A stretch of 38,826 nucleotides of DNA from Rubrobacter sp. (GCA_013697825.1 JACCWD010000069.1:1-38826), one strand, 5' to 3'. Positions 1 to 9,675 are shown, numbered from the stretch's first letter. Made by a program: numbers and translations. The notes: generated by a model not told the origin, from the letters alone.

Positions 1-170
1 TCGGCGAATTGAGCCGCATGTTCTCAAGAAAGATCCACGCGGTGACGGCGAGGGGCTTCGAGCTAAAGATAGTCTGCTTCCTTCTGGCTTTTTCCATCCA
101 ATGCCTGTAGGGGGCAACTCAGGTTACTTATACGGAGATTGGTGCTGGTGGAGCCGGGCAGCAGTTAGTT

Positions 171-527
171 TTGCATATAGTTTCCATAGCTTCCGATCCA
201 GCGATAGCTGGAGCCTCTGCCGCCATAGTAAACCAGCTTATTGAGTGGGGTAGAAATCGACGCAAGCACAACCGGCAAGCTATGGAGAACGCCGGTGGGC
301 AGGAGGCTTCTCCTGAACTTACTTTGGATCATCTCACGATGCGGGTGAAAGAAACAGTGTGCGATAAATTCGGAGCAAATATGGATAATCTAAGCGTAGA
401 TGAGGCTACGAAAACTACTTACGGAGCCATTGTATTGCTTAGCGATGAGCCTCGAAAATGTCACTACAACGTTGAGGTTTCAGACACCGGAAACCTTGTC
501 CATATCGAAGAAAGCCGTTCCGAGTAG
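171..527 (+). CDS. hypothetical protein, lower-GC than surroundings, possibly 5'-truncated
   Basis: 118-aa ORF from TTG; the frame continues upstream to a TAG near 109 with no clear ATG/GTG start. Confidence 0.45.
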   Translation: MHIVSIASDPAIAGASAAIVNQLIEWGRNRRKHNRQAMENAGGQEASPELTLDHLTMRVKETVCDKFGANMDNLSVDEATKTTYGAIVLLSDEPRKCHYNVEVSDTGNLVHIEESRSE

Positions 528-545
528 ATTCAACCTTACTAACTT

Positions 546-641
546 ATGCGTTTCTTCATCGAGTCCATCCAAGAGCTTCGGGAAGAATTGACCGAGTTCA
601 AAAAGGAGAACCCCGACCTCCCGTGGAACGGCGGAAACTGA
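546..641 (+). CDS. possible 31-aa small protein MRFFIESIQELREELTEFKKENPDLPWNGGN
   Basis: Short ATG ORF just after the 118-aa ORF; helical, charged composition; below the ORF-track length cutoff. Confidence 0.25.
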   Translation: MRFFIESIQELREELTEFKKENPDLPWNGGN

Positions 642-650
642 AGAACTTCC

Positions 651-1469
651 CTATCTCCTCCGCCCCACAAACTCCTCCATCGAATCATTCACCCCGAAGA
701 AGTCCATAATGCGGTCGAAGACGGGAACCGGGAGGATGGCCCGAAGCACGGGCGTGAGATGGATGGCCGGAGGAAGCCGAACTTCGGGCGTGTCGCGTTG
801 TATGGCGCGAATGGTCTTCTCGACGACGTACCTTTCTTTCAATAACGGAAGCATGAGTCGCGGTCGGGTCTTCACGCCCTCGAACATCCCGGTGTCTATA
901 TAGTATGGCTCCACGATGGTCGTCTTTATCCCGGTGTGGCCGGATTTTCTAAGCTCCGCCCGGAGCGATTCCCCGAAGCCGATGGCGGCGTGCTTGCTCG
1001 CCGAATAGTCCGTCTGGCGACTCACCCCCACAAGCCCCGCCGCCGACGCGATAGTGACGATGTGTCCGCTGTTTCTCACGAGCATGGCCGGAAGAAAGGA
1101 CTTCACCGTCCAGAAAAGTCCGAGGACGTTCACGTTCATAGTCGCCTCGATCTTTTCGTCCGGTATTTCCATGAGCGGCTTGCCGGAGATGACCCCGGCG
1201 TTGTTTATGAGGACGTCCACATCCCCGACCTCGGAGCGAACCCGATCGGCGGTTTCGTACACGGCGTTCCGATCCGAGACGTCGCACACGTAGCCGCGCG
1301 CCTCGCCGCCCATCGCCCGTATCTCCTCGACGGCCTTCCGTATATCCGTCGCGTCGAGGTCGTATATGACGACGCGCCCCCCGAGCCTCGCGAGTTCGAC
1401 GGCCATCGAGCGCCCGAGTCCGCCATCCCCGCCCGTCACGATGACGACCTTCCCGGCGATGTCGGTCAT
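651..1469 (-). CDS. SDR family oxidoreductase (short-chain dehydrogenase)
   Basis: MTDIAGKVVIVTGGDGGLGRSMAVELARLGG; NNAGV; YSASKHA motif; start overlaps the upstream ALDH stop (TAATG). Confidence 0.93.
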   Translation of the reverse strand: MTDIAGKVVIVTGGDGGLGRSMAVELARLGGRVVIYDLDATDIRKAVEEIRAMGGEARGYVCDVSDRNAVYETADRVRSEVGDVDVLINNAGVISGKPLMEIPDEKIEATMNVNVLGLFWTVKSFLPAMLVRNSGHIVTIASAAGLVGVSRQTDYSASKHAAIGFGESLRAELRKSGHTGIKTTIVEPYYIDTGMFEGVKTRPRLMLPLLKERYVVEKTIRAIQRDTPEVRLPPAIHLTPVLRAILPVPVFDRIMDFFGVNDSMEEFVGRRR

Positions 1470-3031
1470 TATCTCCCCCTCGGCAAACGGCGCATTATTT
1501 TCAAAGCGGCGGTCGCGAACTTCGCGTATCTCTCCGCGTCGCCGACCGGAACCTCGACGCGCTGTGTCGAAACGTTTTGCGCCTCGGTGTATTTGAGGAT
1601 GCCCTCCGAGCCGTGCCGCCTCCCGACGCCGGAGTCTTTGAAGCCGCCCATCGGAGAATCGGTCGCCGACCATGCCGAGGCATACGCATCGTTCACCCCG
1701 ACCATCCCCGCTTCGAGGCGGGAGGCGATGAGCCGACCCCGCCCCGCATCCCGCGTCCACACGCTGAAATTGAGGCCGAAGTCGCTATCATTGGCGAGCT
1801 TTATGGCATCGTCTTCGCTCTCGAACCGGAATAAAGCCGCGACCGGGCCGAAGGTCTCTTCCCGGAAGAGAGCCATCCCCTCCGAAGTATTTTCGAGGAT
1901 CGTCGGCTCGAAGAAATACGGCCCGATGTCCGGGCGACGCTTCCCTCCGGCGAGAACCTTCGCGCCCTTCGAGACGGCGTCTTCGATGTGTTCTTCGACG
2001 CGCCGAAGCTGCGCCTCCGATGCGAGCGAACCCATGTCGGCGGCGAAGTCGAGGTTCGCGTCGAGCCTCATCTCGCCGATGCGCTCGACGAGGCGAGCGG
2101 CGAACTCGTCATATATGGATGAATGGACGTATATTCGCTCCGCCGCGACGCAAAGTTGCCCGCTCCCGGAAAACGCGGCCCTCTCCGCCCCGATGACGGC
2201 GCGGCCCACGTCCGCGTCCGCGCACACGATCATCGCGTTCTTCCCGCCGAGTTCAAGCGAGAATCCCGTGAGGCGTTCGGCGGCTTTGCGGGCGACGATC
2301 CTCCCCGTCTTCGTGCTTCCGGTGAAGGTCACGAAGTCCGATGCTTCGATAATGGCCGTCCCGAGTTCCGATCCACTCCCGACGACGATTTGCACGAGAT
2401 CCGCCGGAACCCCCGCCTCCCGCATGATCTTCGCCGCCCACAAAGCGGTGAACGGCGTTCGTTCATCCGGCTTCACGAGCGCGGCGTTCCCGGCGATGAG
2501 GGCGGGAACCGCGTCCGTCGCGGCGAGGTCGAGCGGATAATTCCACGGCGCGATGAAGCCGCACACCCCCTTCGGATGCCGATGCTCGACAGTCGAGGTG
2601 ATGATCGGGAACGCGCTCCTCCGACGCTTCGTTCTCAAAAACTCCTTCGCCGTCCTCGCGTAATAACGGGACACAATGGCGGTATCGAGAACCTCTTCGA
2701 GCGCGTGCCGTCGAGCCTTCCCGGTTTCGAGTTGTATGAGGTCGAGGGCTTCGTTTTGGCGGTCGAGGACGAGATCGTGGAAGCGGAGGAGTATTTTCGA
2801 CCGCTCGCGTATGGAAACTTCACGCCACTTTCTTTGCGCCTCCCGCGCCCGGCGCGCCGCCCGCCGGACATCCTCCGCCGTGTTCCGCCGAACCTCGCCG
2901 AGCGCTTCGCCCGTGAAGGGGGCTTCGATGGTGAAGGTTTCTCCGCCTCCCTCGGATGGCGCGGCGTGGCCCGCGAGTTCCCGGAGGAGGGTTTCGCGGG
3001 CTTCGGGTGGTCTCGGCGGGTGCATTTTCAT
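1469..3031 (-). CDS. NAD(P)-dependent aldehyde dehydrogenase (succinate-semialdehyde dehydrogenase-like)
   Basis: FIAPWNYPLDLAATDAVPALIAGNAALVKPDERTPFT, FTGSTKTGRIV, FSLELGGKNAMIV, GSGQLCVAAERIYV; ATGA overlap with the CPBP gene. Confidence 0.93.
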   Translation of the reverse strand: MKMHPPRPPEARETLLRELAGHAAPSEGGGETFTIEAPFTGEALGEVRRNTAEDVRRAARRAREAQRKWREVSIRERSKILLRFHDLVLDRQNEALDLIQLETGKARRHALEEVLDTAIVSRYYARTAKEFLRTKRRRSAFPIITSTVEHRHPKGVCGFIAPWNYPLDLAATDAVPALIAGNAALVKPDERTPFTALWAAKIMREAGVPADLVQIVVGSGSELGTAIIEASDFVTFTGSTKTGRIVARKAAERLTGFSLELGGKNAMIVCADADVGRAVIGAERAAFSGSGQLCVAAERIYVHSSIYDEFAARLVERIGEMRLDANLDFAADMGSLASEAQLRRVEEHIEDAVSKGAKVLAGGKRRPDIGPYFFEPTILENTSEGMALFREETFGPVAALFRFESEDDAIKLANDSDFGLNFSVWTRDAGRGRLIASRLEAGMVGVNDAYASAWSATDSPMGGFKDSGVGRRHGSEGILKYTEAQNVSTQRVEVPVGDAERYAKFATAALKIMRRLPRGR

Positions 3032-3810
3032 CCTCCATCGGCCCGGACTCGGGCGGTTCTCAATAAAAACAGTCCATATATTATGAAGCCGATGGTTCCG
3101 GCGTAGAGAAGGAATTGGTATGTCGAGGAGCCGAGGTTCGCGAACGCGATGGCGAGCGCGACGAGGAAGTGGACGCCGATAACGGGCCATATGGAGGCGC
3201 ACCGCCACCGGATAGCGGCGTATGCGAAGCTCCCGCAAAGCGTGAGGGCGGTGATGAAGCGGGCTTCGGGGACGGGGCCGCCCGTCGCGTTTATGCCGTA
3301 CACGACGATGCCGGAAAGGACGGCTGTGAGGGCGGCGGCGAGGATCGGGCCTCGGTGGACGAGCGCGCGCCACATGAGGCCGCGAAACACTATCTCCTCG
3401 GCGAATACCGCGAGGGCCGTCGTGACGAGGAGCGCGACGATTTGACCGAACCCGTCGGGAACTCGAACCCCGTCGGAGAGCGCGATCGCGGCGATGACGA
3501 GCGGCGGGAGCGCGAGGGGGAGGTTTTTACACCGCGCCGTGAATCCCGCCTCCCGCCACCATCCGAGCCACGTGAGAAGGGCCGCCGCGAAGACGATCGC
3601 GAGTATGTCGAACACGCCCTCGGCGCTCTGGAACGTCGAGAGCATACGCTCGAATTGCGTCGGAGGCTCGAACGCCGAAGGGTCGAGTTGCGTCAAATCC
3701 CCGACGACGACCACCGGATACATCGCACGCCCGATGTACGTGAATATAAAGAGGACTCCGACGACGGCGAGCGAGAAGACGACCGGGTACTTCGACGCGA
3801 GGCGTTTCAA
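3028..3810 (-). CDS. CPBP family intramembrane metalloprotease (CAAX protease-like)
   Basis: Multiple TM segments; EEIVFRGLMWRAL motif; HFLVALAIAFANL; TTG start overlapping the TetR stop (TTGA). Confidence 0.8.
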   Translation of the reverse strand: MKRLASKYPVVFSLAVVGVLFIFTYIGRAMYPVVVVGDLTQLDPSAFEPPTQFERMLSTFQSAEGVFDILAIVFAAALLTWLGWWREAGFTARCKNLPLALPPLVIAAIALSDGVRVPDGFGQIVALLVTTALAVFAEEIVFRGLMWRALVHRGPILAAALTAVLSGIVVYGINATGGPVPEARFITALTLCGSFAYAAIRWRCASIWPVIGVHFLVALAIAFANLGSSTYQFLLYAGTIGFIIYGLFLLRTARVRADGG

Positions 3811-4436
3811 TGAAGTTTCTCTTTCAGTCCCGCGAGTATGAGGTCGAGGCCGAACTCGAACTCGGCGTCGTGGTTCACGTCTTCGAGGCTCGAGGCGAGA
3901 TCGGAGATTTCGGGGAAGTCCTCGACCGGAAGGTCTTTCGCCGCTCCGTCCCCCGGTTCGAGGGCGAAGCCGCGTATTTCGGCCATCGCGTACCCGAACG
4001 TATAGTTCGTGAGCACCCGGAAGGCGTGGAAAGCGGTCTCCGCATCGAAGCCCGCGCCCCGCATCGTCCGAAGGAACGCCTCGAAGAGCCAAAGCCCGTC
4101 GGGACTATGCGGCGGGCGGCTGACGAGGAGGGGGAAGATGTTCGGATGTTCCCGCGCGAGATGGCGGAATCGGCGGTACCCGACTCGTATCCGCTCCTCC
4201 CAATCCTCCTCGCCGACCGGAATTTCGAGTTCGCCGAGGATGATCTCGACCATGCCGTCGAGGAGCGCGTCTTTATTCGGGACGTGGTTATAAAGCGACA
4301 TCGCCTCCACGCCGAGTTCCGCCCCGAGCCTCCGCATCGTGAGCGAGGGAAGCCCCTCCCGATCCACGACCCCGACCGCCGCCGCGAGAATGACCGCCCT
4401 CGACAACTTCCCCCTCTTTGTCGTTCCCGCCTCCAT
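3807..4436 (-). CDS. TetR/AcrR family transcriptional regulator
   Basis: N-terminal HTH LSRAVILAAAVGVVDREGLPSLTMRRLGAELGVEAMSLYNHVPNKDALLDGMVE, TetR C-terminal-like helical domain. Confidence 0.93.
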   Translation of the reverse strand: MEAGTTKRGKLSRAVILAAAVGVVDREGLPSLTMRRLGAELGVEAMSLYNHVPNKDALLDGMVEIILGELEIPVGEEDWEERIRVGYRRFRHLAREHPNIFPLLVSRPPHSPDGLWLFEAFLRTMRGAGFDAETAFHAFRVLTNYTFGYAMAEIRGFALEPGDGAAKDLPVEDFPEISDLASSLEDVNHDAEFEFGLDLILAGLKEKLH

Positions 4437-4481
4437 CCACAAACCTCCGAAATACCCGCCGAAATTCCTTGACAAGCGTAC

Positions 4482-4509
4482 ATTATAAACGATACACTTA
4501 CGTTGTAAA
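4482..4509 (-). promoter_or_regulatory. putative sigma70-type promoter of the TetR operon: TTTACA-N16-TATAAT
   Basis: Minus-strand TATAAT (4487-4482) and TTTACA (4509-4504), 16-nt spacer; the -35 lies inside the 26-bp palindrome. Confidence 0.65.
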
Positions 4510-4522
4510 TTTACAACGTAAG
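4497..4522. promoter_or_regulatory. perfect 26-bp palindromic operator CTTACGTTGTAAATTTACAACGTAAG, probable TetR binding site
   Basis: Both 13-nt arms perfectly complementary, located in the divergent intergenic region of tetR and the 4564 gene. Confidence 0.85.
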
Positions 4523-4563
4523 GTAAAAAGTGTTGTATGGGGATGGGTGAACGGAGGCGAGGG

Positions 4564-5598
4564 ATGAAGGTTTCGAGGAAAAACCTCGATCGGGCGGTGT
4601 CGCGGGGCGTCATCTCCGGTGGACAGGCGGACGAGCTTTGGCGGGAATTCGAGGAGCGAGGGGTGGAGCGGGCGCGTTTCGACCTTCCGCACGTCGCGTA
4701 TTATTTCGGGGCCATCATCGTCATCGCGGCGATGACGTGGCTCATGACCCTCGGCTTCGAGCGTTTCGGCGGGGCGGGCATAACGGCCATCGCCGTCGCA
4801 TACGCCGTCGTTTTCGCCGTTCTCGGAGGATGGATGTGGGGGCGCGAAGGTTTGCGCGTTCCGGGCGGGCTTCTCGTCACGGCGGCGGTGTGCATGACCC
4901 CGCTCGCGGTTTATGGAATCCACGAAGCCCTCGGCGTGTGGCCGAGCGAAGGCCCCGGAATGTACCGGGATTTCTATGTATGGATCTCCGGCGGATGGTT
5001 CGCGATGGAGGTCGCGACGGCCATCGCCGGGATCGTCGCGCTATATTTCGTCCGCTTCCCGTTCCTCGCCGCGCCGATCGCATTCACTTTGTGGTTCATG
5101 AGCATGGACGTGTCTCCGCTCATCTTCGGCGAGAATTTTTACGAGTCGAGCGGCCCGCAATGGGTCTCGATGGCATTCGGTGCGGCGATGCTCATGGTCT
5201 CGTTCGTCGTGGATCGCCGGACGGAGGAGGACTATGCGTTTTGGGGATACCTCTTCGGCACGTTCGCGTTTTGGGGCGGGTTGACTTTGTTCGAGGGCGG
5301 GATCGAGTTCGAGTGGGCGATATACGGTGCGATAAACCTCGGTCTCATGCTCCTCTCCGTCCTCCTCGACCGGAGGGTGTTCATCGTGTTCGGGGCGGTC
5401 GGGGTCTTCATTTATCTCGGGCATCTCGCGTGGGATCTCTTCGAGGACTCGCTCCTTTTCCCGTTCGTGCTTTCGGGCGTCGGACTCGCCGTCATCGCTC
5501 TCGGCGTTGTGTATGCCCGGAATAGTGAGAGGATCGAAGGCGCGGTCATGGGTCTCGTGCCGGAGAGTGTGAGGAATTTTCTGCCTCGAGAAAGATGA
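4564..5598 (+). CDS. multi-pass membrane protein (DUF2157-like)
   Basis: Cytosolic N-terminus then about 8-10 TM segments; SD ggaggcgaggg just before ATG 4564. Confidence 0.7.
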   Translation: MKVSRKNLDRAVSRGVISGGQADELWREFEERGVERARFDLPHVAYYFGAIIVIAAMTWLMTLGFERFGGAGITAIAVAYAVVFAVLGGWMWGREGLRVPGGLLVTAAVCMTPLAVYGIHEALGVWPSEGPGMYRDFYVWISGGWFAMEVATAIAGIVALYFVRFPFLAAPIAFTLWFMSMDVSPLIFGENFYESSGPQWVSMAFGAAMLMVSFVVDRRTEEDYAFWGYLFGTFAFWGGLTLFEGGIEFEWAIYGAINLGLMLLSVLLDRRVFIVFGAVGVFIYLGHLAWDLFEDSLLFPFVLSGVGLAVIALGVVYARNSERIEGAVMGLVPESVRNFLPRER

Positions 5599-5726
5599 AG
5601 CCCCTTCGTCAGTTCGCCGCGACTCGCCGAAACCTTCTCCTCGGTTCGAAGCATCACGGCGCAAAAGACGGAAATGCGCTCCGTGACGCGGAGACCGAGA
5701 GCCCCCGGCTTCCGATTCGAGCCGAA

Positions 5727-6008
5727 CTATTCGTAAAGTCCGGCCCGTTGTTTTTGCTCCTCTATGGCGGATTTTATTTGCCTCGCCTCCGGGAGGGCCA
5801 TGTTCCGGAGTTCGTGTCTTTGGCCTTTGTTCGTGGCGATGGTAAGCGTGCAGTTCACGATGCCGCGAGTGGTCGCCGATTCGATGTCCCGGAGGTGTAT
5901 GTCCTCGATGGTTTCGCCTTGCCAGCCCGAACGGATCTCGACCCGGTCGGGATATACGCTCACGACGTGGTTTCTGTGAGCGGTCGCCTGTGATATGGGT
6001 GCCCCCAA
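5727..6008 (-). CDS. small PH-like domain protein
   Basis: HVVSVYPDRVEIRSGWQGETIEDIHLRDIESATTRGIVNCTLTIAT pattern of bacterial PH-like domains. Confidence 0.6.
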   Translation of the reverse strand: MGAPISQATAHRNHVVSVYPDRVEIRSGWQGETIEDIHLRDIESATTRGIVNCTLTIATNKGQRHELRNMALPEARQIKSAIEEQKQRAGLYE

Positions 6009-6030
6009 TTTCTCCTCCTTGCTCCGAAAA

Positions 6031-6062
6031 GCGCCGGACGGTGGAATGATACCGTCCGGCGC
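6031..6062 (-). terminator. intrinsic terminator downstream of amtB
   Basis: Perfect 12-bp stem GCGCCGGACGGT/ACCGTCCGGCGC, loop of 8 nt, then TTTT on the minus strand. Confidence 0.75.
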
Positions 6063-6085
6063 GAATATTTATCGTCGTTCGTTTA

Positions 6086-7492
6086 TTATGCCGTGTTTTC
6101 CGGCTCCCTTTCACGGTGGCCGGAGGTTCCGTATCCGTTCCCGTTGCCGTTCGGCTGGTCGGTGGCGACGAGCCCCTCGGAGTATCCGTATACGCCGTGC
6201 TCGCTGATGTCGAGGCCGTTAAGCTCGTGCTCCGGCTTGACCCGGATGCCGATGGTGGCTTTGAGGATGCCGAAGACGAGGAGCGAGGCGAAGAACACGA
6301 AGCCGCCGACCGCCACGATGCTCACGGCTTGAACGCCGAGCTGCGCGAAGCCGCCGCCGTAGAAGAGGCCGGGGAGTCCGCCGTTCGCCTCGGCGAGTGC
6401 CGGGGTCGTGAAGAGGCCCGCCGAGAGCGTCCCCCACACCCCGCCCATGCCGTGCGCCGCGATCGCCCCGACCGGGTCGTCGATGCCGATGCGGTCCATG
6501 AGGATCGCCGTCGCGTACATCACGATGCCCGCGATGAAGCCGATCACGACCGAAGCCCATGGTGCGACGAAGGCGCACGTCGCGGTGATGGCGACGAGTC
6601 CGGCGATGGCTCCGTTTCCGGCCATGCCCACGTCCACGTTGCGCTTGTAAAGATACGTGATGACCATCGCACCGATGATTCCCGCCGCCGCCGCGAGGTT
6701 CGTCGTGAGGGCGATATCGGCGATGTCGGTGGTGGCGGCGAGCGTCGAGCCGGGGTTGAAACCCTGCCACCCGAGCCAAAGTATGAGGACTCCGAGAACC
6801 GCGAGGGGCATGTTGTGGCCGGGCATGAGTTGCGGACGACCGTCGTCGTCGAAGCGTCCGAGGCGCGGGCCGACGATGATCGTACCGGCCAAAGCCGCCA
6901 TCGCCGCCGAGAGGTGGACGACCGTCGATCCGGCGAAATCCTGCTTGCCGAGCGCGCCGATCCACCCCTCGTCGCTCCACACCCAATGCGCCCCCATCGG
7001 GTATATGATCCCGACGAAGACAATGGCGAAGATGAGATAAACGGAGAACTTCGTCCTCTCGAGCATCGTCCCCCACACGATGGCGAGGGCGACCATCGCG
7101 AACGCCGCCTGGAAGATGAAGAGCATCGAGAGCGGTATTGTCCCCGCGTCGATGTTTCCGCTCAAAAACCACCCTTCGAGGCCGAAGAACGGGGTTCCGG
7201 CGCCGAACGCGATGCCGAAGCCGATGGCCCAGAAAACGAGCGCCCCGATCGCCATGTTCGCGAGTATCTTCGCGACGACGTTCCCAACGTTCTTCATACG
7301 CGAGAACCCGACCTCGAGCATCGCGAACCCCGCCTGCATAAACAGAACGAGCACGAACGCGACCATCACCCACATCGTGTCGAGAACCGCGACCGTCTCG
7401 GCGGGCGACATCCCTTCCTGGGCGAACGCCACGGCGGGCAAAGCCATCACCATAACCGCCGACATGAATGACAACAAAACGAACCTTCGCAC
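6086..7492 (-). CDS. amtB: ammonium transporter
   Basis: Signal peptide; FVLVLFMQAGFAMLEVGFSRMKN; DFAGSTVVHLSAAMAALAGTIIVGPRLGRF; ILWLGWQGFNPGS; HGMGGVWGTLSAGLF; GTG start after AAGGAGG. Confidence 0.96.
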   Translation of the reverse strand: MRRFVLLSFMSAVMVMALPAVAFAQEGMSPAETVAVLDTMWVMVAFVLVLFMQAGFAMLEVGFSRMKNVGNVVAKILANMAIGALVFWAIGFGIAFGAGTPFFGLEGWFLSGNIDAGTIPLSMLFIFQAAFAMVALAIVWGTMLERTKFSVYLIFAIVFVGIIYPMGAHWVWSDEGWIGALGKQDFAGSTVVHLSAAMAALAGTIIVGPRLGRFDDDGRPQLMPGHNMPLAVLGVLILWLGWQGFNPGSTLAATTDIADIALTTNLAAAAGIIGAMVITYLYKRNVDVGMAGNGAIAGLVAITATCAFVAPWASVVIGFIAGIVMYATAILMDRIGIDDPVGAIAAHGMGGVWGTLSAGLFTTPALAEANGGLPGLFYGGGFAQLGVQAVSIVAVGGFVFFASLLVFGILKATIGIRVKPEHELNGLDISEHGVYGYSEGLVATDQPNGNGNGYGTSGHREREPENTA

Positions 7493-7617
7493 GGGAACCT
7501 CCTTCGAGAAAATAGACTATCTCCAATACGCATACAGTCTATGCCCGCCGCCGAGTATGGTCTTTGGCCGAGGGTATAAACATGCGGTTCCCGAAGGGGC
7601 GGGTGTTTGTACATCGA

Positions 7618-7720
7618 GTTCTCGGTTCCCGGTTTTTAGTTATTAGTTTTTAGCTGAGAACCGAGAACTGAAAACTGGGAACCGGGAGCGACCGAAGGCG
7701 AAGCCGAAGGGAGCGACCTA
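7618..7720 (-). repeat. heptad inverted-repeat element E1 (GTTYYYR family) with GGTCGCTCC flank
   Basis: Left GTTCTCG GTTCCCG GTTTTTA GTTATTA GTTTTTA GCT; right GAGAACC GAGAACT GAAAACT GGGAACC GGG; on the minus strand begins at the PucR TAG stop. Confidence 0.75.
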
Positions 7721-9388
7721 TCTATCGCGCAGGCTCGACGGTTTGGCGGGGGCGCGGCCGAGAAGCTGCATCGCCTTTATGCCGAGCGTGATGCGTTCCC
7801 GGTCCTCGCTCCGCTCGACGTTGAGGCCGGTGAGTTCGGAGATGCGGTCGAGGCGGTACCGGATGGTGTGGCGGTGCGCGAAGAGTTCGCCTGCGGTCTT
7901 CACGGTGGAGGCGTCGTTTCGGAGGTATGTGATCATGGTCTCGACGAGTTCGGTGCCGTACCGCTCGTCATAGGCGACGGCGGGTTCGAGCGTCTCCGTA
8001 TAAAAAGTTTCGAGTTCCGCCGGGTCGTCTTGAAGGACTTTGAAAAGGAGTTTGTACGTCCCCGTCTCCTCGAACGTCGAGATGGACGACGGCCCCTTTA
8101 TCCGGTGGCCGATCTCCAAAGACACCTCCGCCTCGGAGTACGCCTCGGTGAGGAGTTTCGGGTCGTCTTTGTAACGCCCGATGCCGACGGACACCGTGAG
8201 GTCGGGGAGGAGTCCCTTCACGTAACGCTGCGTCTGCGAGGCGAGGAGGTTCGCCTTCTCCGGGAGTTCGTCCTTCGCTTCGCTTTCCGACGCTCCGATG
8301 AAGAGGATGACGTTGTCGGAGCGCGGCCCGGTGAGGAAGTTCGTGAAAAGCTGCCTTGCCTGCAAACGAACCGCATCCGCGAGCCGCCTCTTCAATTCTT
8401 GAATCGCGGGTTCTTTGAGTTTGCGCCTTTCGAGATACTTCGCGAAGTCGTCTATGTCCACGATGAGGGTGAGCGCGCCCTCGCCGAGGTTCGCGCCGAG
8501 GTACCGCGCTCTTTGAAGGAGGAGATCCACCGACCCGTAATGGCCGGAGATGAGGTCGTCTACGAAGTCCCCCCGAACGCCGAGTTCGGTTTCGAGGCGT
8601 ATGCGCTCTTTGCCGAGTTCGGTTTCGAGGGTGCGCCGCGCCCAGTAAAGGTGGACGACGTCCTCCGGCGTGAGCGGGTTTTCTCCGACTTCGATCCACA
8701 AATACCCCGACGGCGCCCCTTCCCCGACGGGCATCCAATGAAGCGCCCTCCCCGCCACCCGCCACCTTTCGACCGGAATCGAGAGGAACCCGTCCGGGAG
8801 CCTCGCGTACCGATCCCGCCTCTCGCGCCTCGTCTCCTCCACGCTCGACGACCGCGAAGCCCGGAGTCCGACCTCCTCCAAAGACTTCGCGAAATCCCCG
8901 CCGTCCGCGTCGCCCGAAACGAGGCGTCCGACCGGATCCTCGAGGACGATCGCCCTTCCGAGCATCGCGGAGATGCGGGCCGTGAGGGCTTCGACGGAGT
9001 CTTCGCCGTCGAGGAGCCTCCGGCTCGCGGCGTGCGAAAGGAGGAGAAGTTCGTTTCCGCCGGAGAAGATCGCGAATATCTCCCGCAGCGGAACCTCCGG
9101 CGACACCCGGAACACAGCCACACCGAGGTTCTCCGCGAGTTTCACCGCGCCCGCATCGAGTTCCCCCGCCGAACGCCACACGACCACCGGGGAACCGCCC
9201 TCCTTCACCGCTTTGAGAAACGCATCGTCGAGCTTCGCCCGAGAGGTGACGGCGGCCTCGCCAGCTTCGAGCCATCCATCCACGTCCTCCTCGATGGCGA
9301 TGCCGGACACGTCGCCCACCCGAACGGGTACGAGAAGCTCCGCGCCGAGTTCCTCCGTCAAAAGCCTCGAAAAGTCACCGAAGTCCAC
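7718..9388 (-). CDS. PucR/CdaR-family transcriptional regulator
   Basis: C-terminal HTH TMITYLRNDASTVKTAGELFAHRHTIRYRLDRISELTGLNVERSEDRERITLGIKAMQLL. Confidence 0.9.
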   Translation of the reverse strand: MDFGDFSRLLTEELGAELLVPVRVGDVSGIAIEEDVDGWLEAGEAAVTSRAKLDDAFLKAVKEGGSPVVVWRSAGELDAGAVKLAENLGVAVFRVSPEVPLREIFAIFSGGNELLLLSHAASRRLLDGEDSVEALTARISAMLGRAIVLEDPVGRLVSGDADGGDFAKSLEEVGLRASRSSSVEETRRERRDRYARLPDGFLSIPVERWRVAGRALHWMPVGEGAPSGYLWIEVGENPLTPEDVVHLYWARRTLETELGKERIRLETELGVRGDFVDDLISGHYGSVDLLLQRARYLGANLGEGALTLIVDIDDFAKYLERRKLKEPAIQELKRRLADAVRLQARQLFTNFLTGPRSDNVILFIGASESEAKDELPEKANLLASQTQRYVKGLLPDLTVSVGIGRYKDDPKLLTEAYSEAEVSLEIGHRIKGPSSISTFEETGTYKLLFKVLQDDPAELETFYTETLEPAVAYDERYGTELVETMITYLRNDASTVKTAGELFAHRHTIRYRLDRISELTGLNVERSEDRERITLGIKAMQLLGRAPAKPSSLRDR

Positions 9389-9487
9389 ACACGCTCCGTT
9401 CGCAACACGATGTAACCGACACGATATATTTTGCGACCGCTCGCCACGGATAGCAAATGGGCGCTTTGCTGGCTCGCTATGCTCGCC

Positions 9488-9546
9488 GTTCTTGGTTTTT
9501 AGTTCTCGGTTCTTGGCTAAGAACTAAAAACCAAGAACTGAGAACC
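9488..9546. repeat. heptad inverted-repeat element E2 (GTTYYYR family)
   Basis: GTTCTTG GTTTTTA GTTCTCG GTTCTTG GCT AAGAACT AAAAACC AAGAACT GAGAACC; 19-bp perfect IR GTTCTTGGTTTTTAGTTCT. Confidence 0.78.
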
Positions 9547-9675
9547 TGAGCCGACGAAGAAGGCGACTCGATATTGTCCCGCCTCGCGGTAAAATCTTCG
9601 GGTTGTAATTTCGACCGTTGGCCTCCCGGACGGAGGCCGTATACTTGCCGGAGCCGTTACCGAGGGGAGAGCGTC

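Noticed and set aside
6116-7471. 451-aa plus-strand ORF opposite amtB
   Set aside because: Shadow frame; amtB on the minus strand is unambiguous.
7618-9546. CRISPR-like arrays (short repeats at E1/E2)
   Set aside because: Units are contiguous 7-mers in opposite orientations with no unique spacers and no cas genes nearby.
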